Shown piece after piece: positions 44,973 to 52,882 of a DNA stretch of 64,000 nucleotides. Source of the DNA: Winogradskyella vidalii (GTDB lineage Bacteria; Bacteroidota; Bacteroidia; Flavobacteriales; Flavobacteriaceae); NCBI RefSeq assembly GCF_013403955.1, contig NZ_JABFDG010000006.1, positions 186,001 through 250,000 of the forward strand, written 5' to 3'. Numbering within the stretch: position 1 is the first letter of the stretch; each line of letters begins with the position of its first letter. The translations under genes and the position numbers were made by a program. The notes under the pieces were generated by a model. It ran no database searches and was not told where the DNA came from. It worked only from the letters and a program-made list of their open reading frames with translations.

Positions 44973-46176
44973 GTGATTGTTTTAGTATAAGTTGCATTAA
45001 ATCTTCAGCAACATCTGCTTTAGATTTTAATTCATTTTCAATAATCTCGTTAGAAGCGGTTATAAATGTAACTTTATTTGTGGACACGCCAAAACCTGCG
45101 CCTTTATCTTGCAATGAATTTAGTACAATGAGGTCTAAATTTTTAGATTTCAATTTCCCTTGGGCATGCTCTAATTCATTATTAGTTTCTAATGCAAACC
45201 CTACTAAAAATTGATTGGTTTTAATTTCTCCTAATGATTTTAAAATATCCTTTGTCTTTTCTAACGTAATAGTAAACGTCGAAGCTTTCTTTTTTATTTT
45301 CTGATCCGCAACATTATCTGGTCTATAATCTGAAACCGCAGCAGAAAGAATCGCAATATCTGAAGTTTTATAATGTTGATGGACTTCATTATACATCGCT
45401 TCTGCAGTAACCACAGGTTTTATATCTACTGAGCTATGTGCTATTTTTTGATGTGTTGGCCCGGTTACTAAAATAACTTCTGCACCTAAATTTACAGCTG
45501 CTTTAGCGATTTCGAACCCCATTTTACCACTAGAATGATTGCCTATAAATCGCACAGGGTCAATAGCTTCATAAGTAGGACCAGCTGTGATTAATACTTT
45601 TTTTCCTTTTAATGGTAATTGATCTAAAATATCATTTTCAATAAAGTTGACAATCGCCTCGGGCTCGGCCATTCTACCTTCACCTACTAAACCACTAGCC
45701 AACTCACCAGTTCCCGCAGGAATAAGTTGATTTCCGTAAGCTGTAAGTTTTTCAAATGATGCTTTTGTAGACTCATGTTTATACATATCCAAATCCATCG
45801 CAGGAGCAAAATAGACCGGACATTTAGCAGAAAGGTAAGTTGCTAACAGCAAATTATCACATACCCCATTAGCCATTTTGGCCATGGTATTGGCTGTTGC
45901 AGGAGCAATAACTAGGTAGTCCGCCCAAAGGCCTAAATCCACATGATTATTCCATACTTGGTTATCATCTTCTTCATTAATAAAAGAAGAATACACAGGA
46001 TTTTTAGAAAGTGTAGAAAGTGTGAGTGGTGTTACAAACTCTTTAGAAGCAGGCGTCATAACAACTTTTACGTTAGCGCCTGCTTTTATGAATAACCTGA
46101 CCAAACTGGCAGATTTATATGCGGCAATACCAGCAGTAATGCCCAATAAGATATTTTTGTCCTTTAGAATTGACAT
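44965..46176 (-). CDS. coaBC: Bifunctional phosphopantothenoylcysteine decarboxylase / phosphopantothenate-cysteine ligase
   Basis: Two consecutive steps of CoA synthesis. CoaC part (1-180): GITAGIAAYKSASLVRLFIKAG, NHVDLGLWADYLVIAPATANTMAKMANG (His of the flavoprotein active site), YFAPAMDLDMY. CoaB part (190-403): VLITAGPTYEAIDPVRFIGNHSSGKMG, SAAVSDYRP, FALETNNELEHAQGKLKSKNLDLIVLN. 403 aa, normal. 14 nt after the omega gene, as in the rpoZ-coaBC order of many bacteria. The other CoA gene, coaE, is 8 kb away. Confidence 0.95.
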   Translation of the reverse strand: MSILKDKNILLGITAGIAAYKSASLVRLFIKAGANVKVVMTPASKEFVTPLTLSTLSKNPVYSSFINEEDDNQVWNNHVDLGLWADYLVIAPATANTMAKMANGVCDNLLLATYLSAKCPVYFAPAMDLDMYKHESTKASFEKLTAYGNQLIPAGTGELASGLVGEGRMAEPEAIVNFIENDILDQLPLKGKKVLITAGPTYEAIDPVRFIGNHSSGKMGFEIAKAAVNLGAEVILVTGPTHQKIAHSSVDIKPVVTAEAMYNEVHQHYKTSDIAILSAAVSDYRPDNVADQKIKKKASTFTITLEKTKDILKSLGEIKTNQFLVGFALETNNELEHAQGKLKSKNLDLIVLNSLQDKGAGFGVSTNKVTFITASNEIIENELKSKADVAEDLMQLILKQSHA

Positions 46177-46190
46177 CTAAGGTGCTTTAT

Positions 46191-46517
46191 TTATGGCTGA
46201 GGATCATCCGTATTTCTGTGATAAATTTTATCAGCTAACCATTCGTCCACTGCTAAAGAATGTGGTTTAGGTAATTTTTCGTAAAACTTAGACACTTCAA
46301 TTTGTTCTTTGTTTTCAAAAATTTCTTCAAGACTATCATTGTAAGTTGCAAACTCTTCAAGTTTATCAATTAACTCACGTCTAATATCAGTATTAATTTG
46401 CTCTGCACGTCTAGCTATTACAGAAATAGCCTCATAGATGTTATCTGTAGGCGCATCAATTTCGTTTCTGTTGTAAGTTATCGTACTTACTGGTGCTTCT
46501 GTCTTTTTTAAATCCAT
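46191..46517 (-). CDS. rpoZ: RNA polymerase omega subunit-like protein (Rpb6 family)
   Basis: 108 aa. DNIYEAISVIARRAEQIN with the ARRAxQI motif corresponds to the omega/Rpb6 core that stabilises RNA polymerase assembly. Flanking parts (LKKTEAPVSTITYNRNE, KFYEKLPKPHSLAVDEWL) are lineage-specific for Bacteroidota. The placement upstream of coaBC supports the assignment. 11 nt after bamD. Confidence 0.82.
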   Translation of the reverse strand: MDLKKTEAPVSTITYNRNEIDAPTDNIYEAISVIARRAEQINTDIRRELIDKLEEFATYNDSLEEIFENKEQIEVSKFYEKLPKPHSLAVDEWLADKIYHRNTDDPQP

Positions 46518-46528
46518 TGTTATAATGT

Positions 46529-47329
46529 TTAACTTTTAGTAGTAAACGTATTAAATTCTTGTTGTAATTCTTCTTTCATTCTCGCAGCCTCTTCTGAGTG
46601 TTCAGAGTTAGGCGCTGTTTTTTGAAACCTTTCATAATAACTAAGCGCTTCACTTAAACGCTCTTCTTTTAAGTAATCAACACTTAAAATAGCTAAGTTG
46701 TATGCAGAATCAAATCTATAATATAAGGCTTCGCTTCGTAAGCTTGTTCCTGGGAATTCTAGTAAAAAGTTATTAAACGATTTAATAGATGCCTTATAAT
46801 CTGAAATTAAGCCATATTGTTTTGCGATTTCAAATGCTTTTTTCTCTAGTTTAAAATCGAGTTCTTTAATTAGAGTATTCGCTTCAACTAAAAATTCTGA
46901 ATCAGGATAAGCGTTGATGAATAACTGTAGTTTTTCAATGGCTTCAACCGTTTCTTTTTGTTCTTTAGAATATACTGGGGAATTAAAATAATACCCTTTA
47001 GCAGCTAAAAAGGCAGCTTCTTCAGCTTTATCACTTTTCGGATAAACATCTGTGAATTTATCTAAATGAAAACTAGAAATATAGTAATCTTTTAAATGAT
47101 AAGAACACATGGCATGCATGTAGGTAATTTTTTCAGCTTGTGGTTTCCCTCTGTATTGTTGTAGTATTTGATCTAACAACTTATAAGATTTATTCCACTT
47201 TTCAGCTTCAAATAATTCTTCAGCCATTTCAAACTTAGCTGCAGTATCTTCAGATTTTAATGTTTTCTGATAATCACTACAGGAAATAAGTAGAATACTG
47301 ATAAGTAGTATGTAAAGTCCTCGATTCAT
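46529..47329 (-). CDS. bamD: Outer-membrane assembly lipoprotein BamD
   Basis: Component of the BAM complex that inserts beta-barrel proteins. Lipobox LLISC (Cys17), then TPR repeats across about 27-240: AAKFEMAEELFEAEKWNKSY, AEEAAFLAAKGYYFNSPVYS, ESLRSEALYYRF-like and SEALSYYERF. 267 aa. ATG 47327-47329 is used; a TACTTTTG promoter box (47354-47347) lies between this ATG and the farther ATG at 47359, excluding the latter. Confidence 0.9.
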   Translation of the reverse strand: MNRGLYILLISILLISCSDYQKTLKSEDTAAKFEMAEELFEAEKWNKSYKLLDQILQQYRGKPQAEKITYMHAMCSYHLKDYYISSFHLDKFTDVYPKSDKAEEAAFLAAKGYYFNSPVYSKEQKETVEAIEKLQLFINAYPDSEFLVEANTLIKELDFKLEKKAFEIAKQYGLISDYKASIKSFNNFLLEFPGTSLRSEALYYRFDSAYNLAILSVDYLKEERLSEALSYYERFQKTAPNSEHSEEAARMKEELQQEFNTFTTKS

Positions 47330-47346
47330 AAATTTTAAACAGAATG

Positions 47347-47381
47347 CAAAAGTAAACATTATTAACGGATTTTAAAAACAA
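47347..47381 (-). promoter_or_regulatory. Promoter for the bamD-omega-coaBC-DUF4835 run
   Basis: Minus-strand TACTTTTG (47354-47347), followed by GC-poor leader, with TTG (47381-47379) 24 nt upstream. The spacer is slightly beyond the usual range, so the -33 half is uncertain. Confidence 0.4.
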
Positions 47382-47437
47382 TTATTTTATGCTAATTTAA
47401 GTGTTGTAATTAGCTTGAATACCTATTTATATAAAGT

Positions 47438-48322
47438 TTAACTTTTGCCTAAGTTTTTTACTTCAGTTTTAATACGCGCTTTTAGGTCATCAGTAGCTTC
47501 GACTAATGGTAAACGTACGTGTGGTTTTGAAATTTTTAATGCTGATAAAACTGCTTTTACACCAGAAGGGTTATTTTCTGCAAAGATAAGTGCTGTTATC
47601 GGCATTAACTTAAAATGAATATCATAAGCTTCCTTGGCTTTGCGAGCAATCCCTAGACGTATCATCTCAGAAAATTCTTTAGGCAAAGCCTGCCCTATTA
47701 CTGAAATAACACCTGAACCTCCAGCTAAAGCAACCCCTAAAGCTAAGTCATCGTCACCAGATAATACTAAGAAACCTTTAGGTTTGTTTCGTAATAACTC
47801 TAAATATTGGTGCACATTATTACCCGCTTCTTTTACGGCAACAATAGCATCAAAATCTTTTGCTAGTCGTAAAGTCGTTTCTGGAGTCATATTAGATGAG
47901 GTTCTTCCCGGAACGTTATACAATATAATTGGTTTTGGTGCAACTTCTGCAATGGCTTTAAAATGTTGATAAATACCTTCTTGGGTTGGCTTACTATAAT
48001 AAGGTGATACTGATAATATACCATCAATATTAGAATAATCCGTTTCTTTGATTTCTTTAACAACGCTAGCCGTATTATTACCGCCAATTCCTAAAACCAA
48101 TGGTATTCTACCCTTATTAACTTTGGCAATAAAATTTACCAATTCTACTTTCTCTTCAGGAGTAACAGTGATGCTTTCGCCAGTTGTTCCACTAATTACA
48201 AGGTAATCTGTGCCATTAGCTATATTATATTCTACTAAACGCTCTAACGCTTCAAAATCTATACTTAGGTCTGCGTTAAAAGGTGTAATTAATGCAACAC
48301 CTGTTCCTATAAATTTGGTCAT
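47438..48322 (-). CDS. dapA: 4-hydroxy-tetrahydrodipicolinate synthase
   Basis: Condenses pyruvate with aspartate semialdehyde in lysine and meso-DAP synthesis. Schiff-base Lys164 in IVAVKEAGN, Tyr135 in ILYNVPGRTS, Thr46-Thr47 in SGTTGES, and GGSGVISVIGQALP at the C-terminal half. 294 aa, normal. Overlaps the end of the DUF6913 gene by one base (TAATG), so translationally coupled. Confidence 0.95.
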   Translation of the reverse strand: MTKFIGTGVALITPFNADLSIDFEALERLVEYNIANGTDYLVISGTTGESITVTPEEKVELVNFIAKVNKGRIPLVLGIGGNNTASVVKEIKETDYSNIDGILSVSPYYSKPTQEGIYQHFKAIAEVAPKPIILYNVPGRTSSNMTPETTLRLAKDFDAIVAVKEAGNNVHQYLELLRNKPKGFLVLSGDDDLALGVALAGGSGVISVIGQALPKEFSEMIRLGIARKAKEAYDIHFKLMPITALIFAENNPSGVKAVLSALKISKPHVRLPLVEATDDLKARIKTEVKNLGKS

Positions 48323-48840
48323 TATATTTTTTTTAAAATGTTTAAATATTTTTTTAATTCTTGCTTAAAAACATTGATTTCTTTTAAATCAACATCTATT
48401 ATTAAATCGTATAAGCGTTCATCTTCATTAGATATACCTACCTTAAAATTAGCTTTAGATGCCGCTGTTATATGATTGAGTTGTAAAACCTGATTTTTAA
48501 AAAAACAAACCAGCATATCGTATGGTTCATTAATAAAAGTATCTAAGTCTACATTTTTTATTTTTCCATTCCACCCAAAATCTTTGGGGCTAAAATGCGC
48601 ATTCCATTGATTATACTCTAATTTATCATCCATGGTAAAAGCTATAATTTTATGCTTAGGTGAATTTAAACCTAATTCTTTGAAATAGACTCTAAACACT
48701 TCAAACTCATGAAATTCCTCAGCATTAAGAAGTACTGCCACGGTTTTAATCGCACTATTATCTACAGCAGATTTTCGGGTTGTCAATAAATTATTGACAT
48801 ATTTTCGATTTGATTTTTCTTTAAATGCTTTTAAAATCAT
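48322..48840 (-). CDS. DUF6913-like protein
   Basis: 172 aa, no signal peptide, cytosolic. Segments: VAVLLNAEEFHEFEVFRVYF, HKIIAFTMDD, SPKDFGWNGKI, YDMLVCFFKNQVLQLNHITA, KANFKVGISNEDERLYDLIIDV (quoted in part). It matches the flavobacterial family I recall as DUF6913, always beside dapA; the function is not known. TAAATTTG at 48866-48859, 18 nt upstream of the ATG, is a probable promoter element. Confidence 0.75.
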   Translation of the reverse strand: MILKAFKEKSNRKYVNNLLTTRKSAVDNSAIKTVAVLLNAEEFHEFEVFRVYFKELGLNSPKHKIIAFTMDDKLEYNQWNAHFSPKDFGWNGKIKNVDLDTFINEPYDMLVCFFKNQVLQLNHITAASKANFKVGISNEDERLYDLIIDVDLKEINVFKQELKKYLNILKKI

Positions 48841-48910
48841 CTATCTTTAGCCTTTGTGCAAATTTAATAAAAGCACTCACATAAAATTATAAATTCTTAT
48901 AAGTTATTCA

Positions 48911-49669
48911 ATGACTATTAAACATACTTTTAAACTCTGTTTTTTGTTGCTCATTTTTTCTTGTGCATCAACTGAAATTACTAAAATTGAAGGCAAACGT
49001 CTCGATATTGATGAGACTATAAAATCAGATCAAACCATTGAAGATTTTATAACACCGTATCGAGAACACGTCAATAAAAGTATGGATAGTGTTCTGTCTT
49101 ATGCGCCAGAAACGTATTCTAAATCGGATGGCGAATTAAACACAGCTATTGGAAACTTTATGGCTGATGCTATTTTTAGTGAAGGCAATCCTATTTTTAA
49201 CCAACGAACAGGTAAGAATATTGATTTTGTACTGTTTAACCATGGCGGAATTCGTGCTATAATCTCTAAAGGTGATATTACTACAAGAACTGCATATAGC
49301 GTTATGCCTTTTGAAAACTCTACAGTTGTAGTCGGTCTAAAAGGCACCCAAATTAATGCCATGATGGACTATCTTTCTAAAGCGAAACGAGCGCATCCTG
49401 TTTCAAAACAACTGCAGTTAACCTTAGATAAAGATTCTAATATAAAATCGGCAACTATTCATGGTGAACCTATAGATATGTCTAAAACATATTATGTAGC
49501 CACAAACGATTACCTCTATAATGGTGGCGATGGCATGGTGTTTTTTCACCCTAATGAAGGTATCGAAATCTTAAACTATAAAGTTAGAGATGTTTTAATA
49601 GATACTTTTAAGAAAACAGACACTATAAATCCAAAACGCGATAACCGTTTCATTAAATTAAAAGATTAA
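48911..49669 (+). CDS. 5'-nucleotidase C-terminal domain lipoprotein
   Basis: 252 aa. Lipoprotein signal (FSC, Cys18). The rest is a stand-alone 5'-nucleotidase C-terminal domain: GELNTAIGNFMADAI, LFNHGGIRAIISKGDITTR (substrate-specificity loop), MPFENSTVVV, and YYVATNDYLYNGGDGM (aromatic clamp region). In UshA-type enzymes this domain binds the nucleotide base and is fused to the metallophosphatase that the next gene encodes. The pair probably forms one surface nucleotidase in two chains. Confidence 0.86.
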   Translation: MTIKHTFKLCFLLLIFSCASTEITKIEGKRLDIDETIKSDQTIEDFITPYREHVNKSMDSVLSYAPETYSKSDGELNTAIGNFMADAIFSEGNPIFNQRTGKNIDFVLFNHGGIRAIISKGDITTRTAYSVMPFENSTVVVGLKGTQINAMMDYLSKAKRAHPVSKQLQLTLDKDSNIKSATIHGEPIDMSKTYYVATNDYLYNGGDGMVFFHPNEGIEILNYKVRDVLIDTFKKTDTINPKRDNRFIKLKD

Positions 49670-49757
49670 ATTTTATACTTGCTTTTAAAGCTGATTAATT
49701 GCATCGTAAGTTTATCGATTAATAATTAGCTGACAATAGCTCATAAATTAAAGACTC

Positions 49758-50672
49758 ATGAAAAGAAGACAATTTATACAGAAATCTACTGCAGCAACCA
49801 TTTTAGCTGGTGTTGGAGGTTTAGGTTTACAATCTTTCAGTCCTTCTAAAACAAAGAAAATAACCATTTTACACACCAATGATGTGCATAGCCATATAGA
49901 TCCTTTTGGTCCAGATGATGGCAGAAATGCAAATAAGGGTGGTGTTGCTAGGCGTTCTACTTTAGTTGAATCTATAAGGAAAGATAATCCAAACACCTTA
50001 TTATTAGATGCAGGTGATATTTTTCAAGGTACACCATACTTTAATTTTTATGGTGGTGAATTAGAGTTTAAACTAATGAGTATGTTAAAATATGATTTAG
50101 CGACTATTGGTAATCACGATTTTGATAACGGTATTGATGGATTATACGCTCAAATTCCACATGCAAAATTCGATTTTGTATCTGCCAATTACGATTTTTC
50201 AAATACCGTAATGGATACCCACGTTAAACCTTATAAAACCTTTGTAAAAGACGGTATTAAAATAGGCGTTTTTGGACTTGGAATTAAACTTGAGGGCTTA
50301 GTCGATAAAAACCTATACAAAGAAACCGTTTACCACCACCCTATTGAGATTGCTCAAGACATGTCTCGTATTTTAAAAGAAGAACAAGGTTGTGATTTGG
50401 TGATTTGCTTATCTCATATTGGCTATAATTATAAAAATGCGCCTAATAAAGTGAGTGATATTACGGTTGCTAGAGCAACAAAAGATATCGACTTAATTAT
50501 TGGTGGACATACGCATACGTTTTTACCAAAGCCAACTATAGAAAAAAATAGTATTGGGAAAAATGTACTTGTTAATCAGGTTGGTGCTTATGGGCTGTAT
50601 TTAGGTAAAGTAGATTTCTATTTTGAACCAGGAAAAGAAGTCTCAGCAGAAGGTGCTTCCATTATTGTATAA
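49758..50672 (+). CDS. 5'-nucleotidase metallophosphatase domain, Tat-exported
   Basis: 304 aa. The N-terminus MKRRQFIQKSTAATILAG is a Tat-type signal (KRRQFI, then a mild hydrophobic stretch). The dimetal phosphatase motifs are complete: LHTNDVHSH, LDAGDIFQG, GNHDFDNG, CLSHIGYNY and GGHTHTF. It lacks the C-terminal substrate domain, supplied by the preceding gene 88 nt upstream. Hydrolyses nucleotide monophosphates, UDP-sugars or similar compounds outside the cytoplasm for salvage of phosphate and nucleosides. Confidence 0.88.
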   Translation: MKRRQFIQKSTAATILAGVGGLGLQSFSPSKTKKITILHTNDVHSHIDPFGPDDGRNANKGGVARRSTLVESIRKDNPNTLLLDAGDIFQGTPYFNFYGGELEFKLMSMLKYDLATIGNHDFDNGIDGLYAQIPHAKFDFVSANYDFSNTVMDTHVKPYKTFVKDGIKIGVFGLGIKLEGLVDKNLYKETVYHHPIEIAQDMSRILKEEQGCDLVICLSHIGYNYKNAPNKVSDITVARATKDIDLIIGGHTHTFLPKPTIEKNSIGKNVLVNQVGAYGLYLGKVDFYFEPGKEVSAEGASIIV

Positions 50673-50724
50673 AGCAAATGAAGATTCAAGTATAAGAATT
50701 AAAAGCTGTTTAAATCTAAATCAC

Positions 50725-50765
50725 AAAAAAAAGACTGTTCAAAATAAATGAACAGTCTTTTTTTT
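50725..50765. terminator. Bidirectional terminator between the nucleotidase and yajC
   Basis: The stem aaaaaaaagactgttc / gaacagtctttttttt (16 bp) with a 9-nt loop and T-runs on both strands lies between convergent genes. Confidence 0.9.
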
Positions 50766-50786
50766 ATGTAATAATGCAAATCTAGC

Positions 50787-51080
50787 TTACTTTTTAACAG
50801 TTGCTGGTGCATTTAATTTATTACTCATTTCCATTGAAATTGCAGAACGGTCAAATTTAATTTTACCTGCTAAAGTTTCAATAACACAACTGTTATCTTT
50901 ATCATTTAGTTCTACAACTTTACCGTGCATACCACTCTTAGTTATTACACGATCGCCACGTTTTAGTTCGCTGGCAAACTTTTTTTCTTGTTTAGAACGT
51001 TTCATTTGTGGTGCAATCATAAAGAAATACATCACAGCAAAAATAGCTATAAACGGTAAAAATGAACCTAATCCTTCCAT
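50787..51080 (-). CDS. yajC: Preprotein translocase subunit YajC
   Basis: 97 aa. One membrane helix (about 6-23, FLPFIAIFAVMYFFMIAPQ) followed by the family motif MKRSKQEKKFASELKRGDRVITKSGMHGKVVELND (given in part). Works with SecDF at the Sec translocon. 20 nt after the DUF1573 gene. Confidence 0.94.
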   Translation of the reverse strand: MEGLGSFLPFIAIFAVMYFFMIAPQMKRSKQEKKFASELKRGDRVITKSGMHGKVVELNDKDNSCVIETLAGKIKFDRSAISMEMSNKLNAPATVKK

Positions 51081-51100
51081 TTAGTAATTATCAGTAAATA

Positions 51101-51670
51101 TTAATCGTGGTTATGACCTTCGTGTCCTGGTTGCGTAGAATACTTTCTAGGTGCAGCTGGAGAAGTAGCAGCATCTACAGCTAATGGATTAACCGTTGCT
51201 TTACCTGCTGGTTTAGCTGGTGCATTTGGATCCTTTTCTACAGAAGCAGTAATCTTAACAAGCTCTTGTCCTTTTTCAGTGTTAGTAATCATAGTTAAAG
51301 ATTTAGTAATTTTACCATTACCTTTTCCATTAAACTTTACTGTAAACTGACCTGTTTCACCTGGCTGAACTTCTTTGTCATAGTTAGATGGTACAGTACA
51401 TCCACAAGTACTTTTAATGTTACTTACAACTAACATAGAGTTTCCTGTGTTTGTATATTTAAATACTGTCTCTACTGGGGTTCCATCTTGAATTGTTCCA
51501 AAATCGTGTTCAGTCTTATCTAAAGAAATCACAGCGAAATCACCTGCATTTGCATCTCTTTCTGCTGCAACAGCAATGTTTTCAGATTTAATTTTGCTAG
51601 CAGCATCTTCTTTACAAGATGTAAAAGCTACCATACACAATGCGCTAAGTCCTAAAATTACTTTTTTCAT
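51101..51670 (-). CDS. DUF1573 lipoprotein
   Basis: 189 aa. Lipobox AFTSC (Cys19). DUF1573 Ig-like domain about 50-145: EHDFGTIQDGTPVETVFKYTNTG, NIKSTCGCTVPSNYDK (conserved CGC), PGETGQFTVKFNGKGNGKI (given in part). The C-terminus is rich in Ala/Pro and ends in HEGHNHD, a possible metal-binding tail. Family function unknown; it is widely found in Bacteroidota envelopes. Between nusB and yajC. Confidence 0.85.
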   Translation of the reverse strand: MKKVILGLSALCMVAFTSCKEDAASKIKSENIAVAAERDANAGDFAVISLDKTEHDFGTIQDGTPVETVFKYTNTGNSMLVVSNIKSTCGCTVPSNYDKEVQPGETGQFTVKFNGKGNGKITKSLTMITNTEKGQELVKITASVEKDPNAPAKPAGKATVNPLAVDAATSPAAPRKYSTQPGHEGHNHD

Positions 51671-51825
51671 TTTAATTTTTTATTTTATTAGAAATTTATT
51701 TCAGCTTGCCAAGTTAATGATTATTTTACCTAATTAAAATTTTTAGTAATACGTTAACATAATTTTACAAGAATTAATCCTACAAAAATTTAACACGACT
51801 TAAAGTTTTACAAATTAAGTTATGA

Positions 51826-52770
51826 CTACATTAATCCGCGACCAGTTTTAAGATGTATACCTTCTGCTTGATATTCTTTTACAATTTTATCTAAAATTCC
51901 ATTGATAAATAAACTACTTTTTGGTGTGGAATATTCTTTAGCAATTTCTAAATATTCGTTTATAGTCACTTTATAAGGAATTGATGGGAATTTTTGAAAT
52001 TCACAAAGTGCCATTTTTAATAACACACCATCTAAACTCGCCAAACGTTCACTATCCCAATTCGTTGTTTTCAGACTTATTTCTTCTGCAAATCTAGAGC
52101 TATTAAGAAAAGTCTTTTTAAATAAGTCTTTTGCAAATTCCATATCATCGTCATCTTTATATAAATCTGGCAACAATTTGGTTTCTGAAGATGTGAGTTT
52201 CAACTTGCGTAATACTTTTAAAACAGCAGTATTAACCACAGGAATATCATCTACCCAAGTTAATTTTTTATCTTCAAAATAGTCGTAAAGCTTTTCGTTT
52301 GGTGCTATGATTTCTGTAAAGACGTCTAAAATAAATTGTTTGTCTTTTTTGAAATTTGTCTCTGAGTCCGCTGTGTAAGCTTGATAGATTTCACTTTTTA
52401 AAATCGCTTTAAAAAGAATATCAACATATTCAAAATCTAAATCCCAAAAGTTCAACTTTCGGTTTTCAATCGCCTCTTGCAACAGGGTGTTACTACTAAT
52501 GATTGTTAGAAGTTGATTTTCCTGAAACTTTAAACTAAGGTTTTTATCAGCATCAGATTTTACAAGCTTGTTTTGCAGTTTAGCATTGTGCTTCTTACTC
52601 TTTTTATGAAGTTCCGTAAGTAACGCTAAAAGCGATAAGTACAAATCGTACATATTATCTAAACTGTGAAGCAAAAACTTTTGTTCTTTTATTAAGTTAT
52701 CACTTTCGGTACCTTTAAAAGCATACATAGATTGCATAACTTTAATTCTGATGTGTCTTCGATTTAACAT
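51826..52770 (-). CDS. nusB: Transcription antitermination protein NusB, long form
   Basis: 314 aa. MLNRRHIRIKVMQSMYAFK is the family start, but a Bacteroidota-type extension (about 20-180) of helical, charged sequence precedes the C-terminal NusB core: DVFTEIIAPNEKLYDYF, VNTAVLKVLRKLK, LDGVLLKMALCEFQKFPSIPYKVTINEYLEIAKEYST, then FINGILDKIVKE (each given in part). NusB with NusE binds boxA RNA during rRNA transcription. The size is normal for this phylum though double that of E. coli. Confidence 0.92.
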   Translation of the reverse strand: MLNRRHIRIKVMQSMYAFKGTESDNLIKEQKFLLHSLDNMYDLYLSLLALLTELHKKSKKHNAKLQNKLVKSDADKNLSLKFQENQLLTIISSNTLLQEAIENRKLNFWDLDFEYVDILFKAILKSEIYQAYTADSETNFKKDKQFILDVFTEIIAPNEKLYDYFEDKKLTWVDDIPVVNTAVLKVLRKLKLTSSETKLLPDLYKDDDDMEFAKDLFKKTFLNSSRFAEEISLKTTNWDSERLASLDGVLLKMALCEFQKFPSIPYKVTINEYLEIAKEYSTPKSSLFINGILDKIVKEYQAEGIHLKTGRGLM

Positions 52771-52809
52771 GTGTAAGAACTCACTTTATTATTGTTGGTT
52801 ATTAAATAA

Positions 52810-52837
52810 AAGGTGAATCTTAATTAAGATTCACCTT
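52810..52837 (-). terminator. Perfect 28-bp palindrome, terminator of the dehydrogenase gene
   Basis: aaggtgaatcttaa and its exact inverse ttaagattcacctt abut with no loop, then tttatttaat on the minus strand. It lies 46 nt after the dehydrogenase stop and 40 nt before nusB. Confidence 0.7.
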
Positions 52838-52882
52838 GCAAAAATACTATTATTTAATTTTTATTTCAGAATTAAATTAGGA

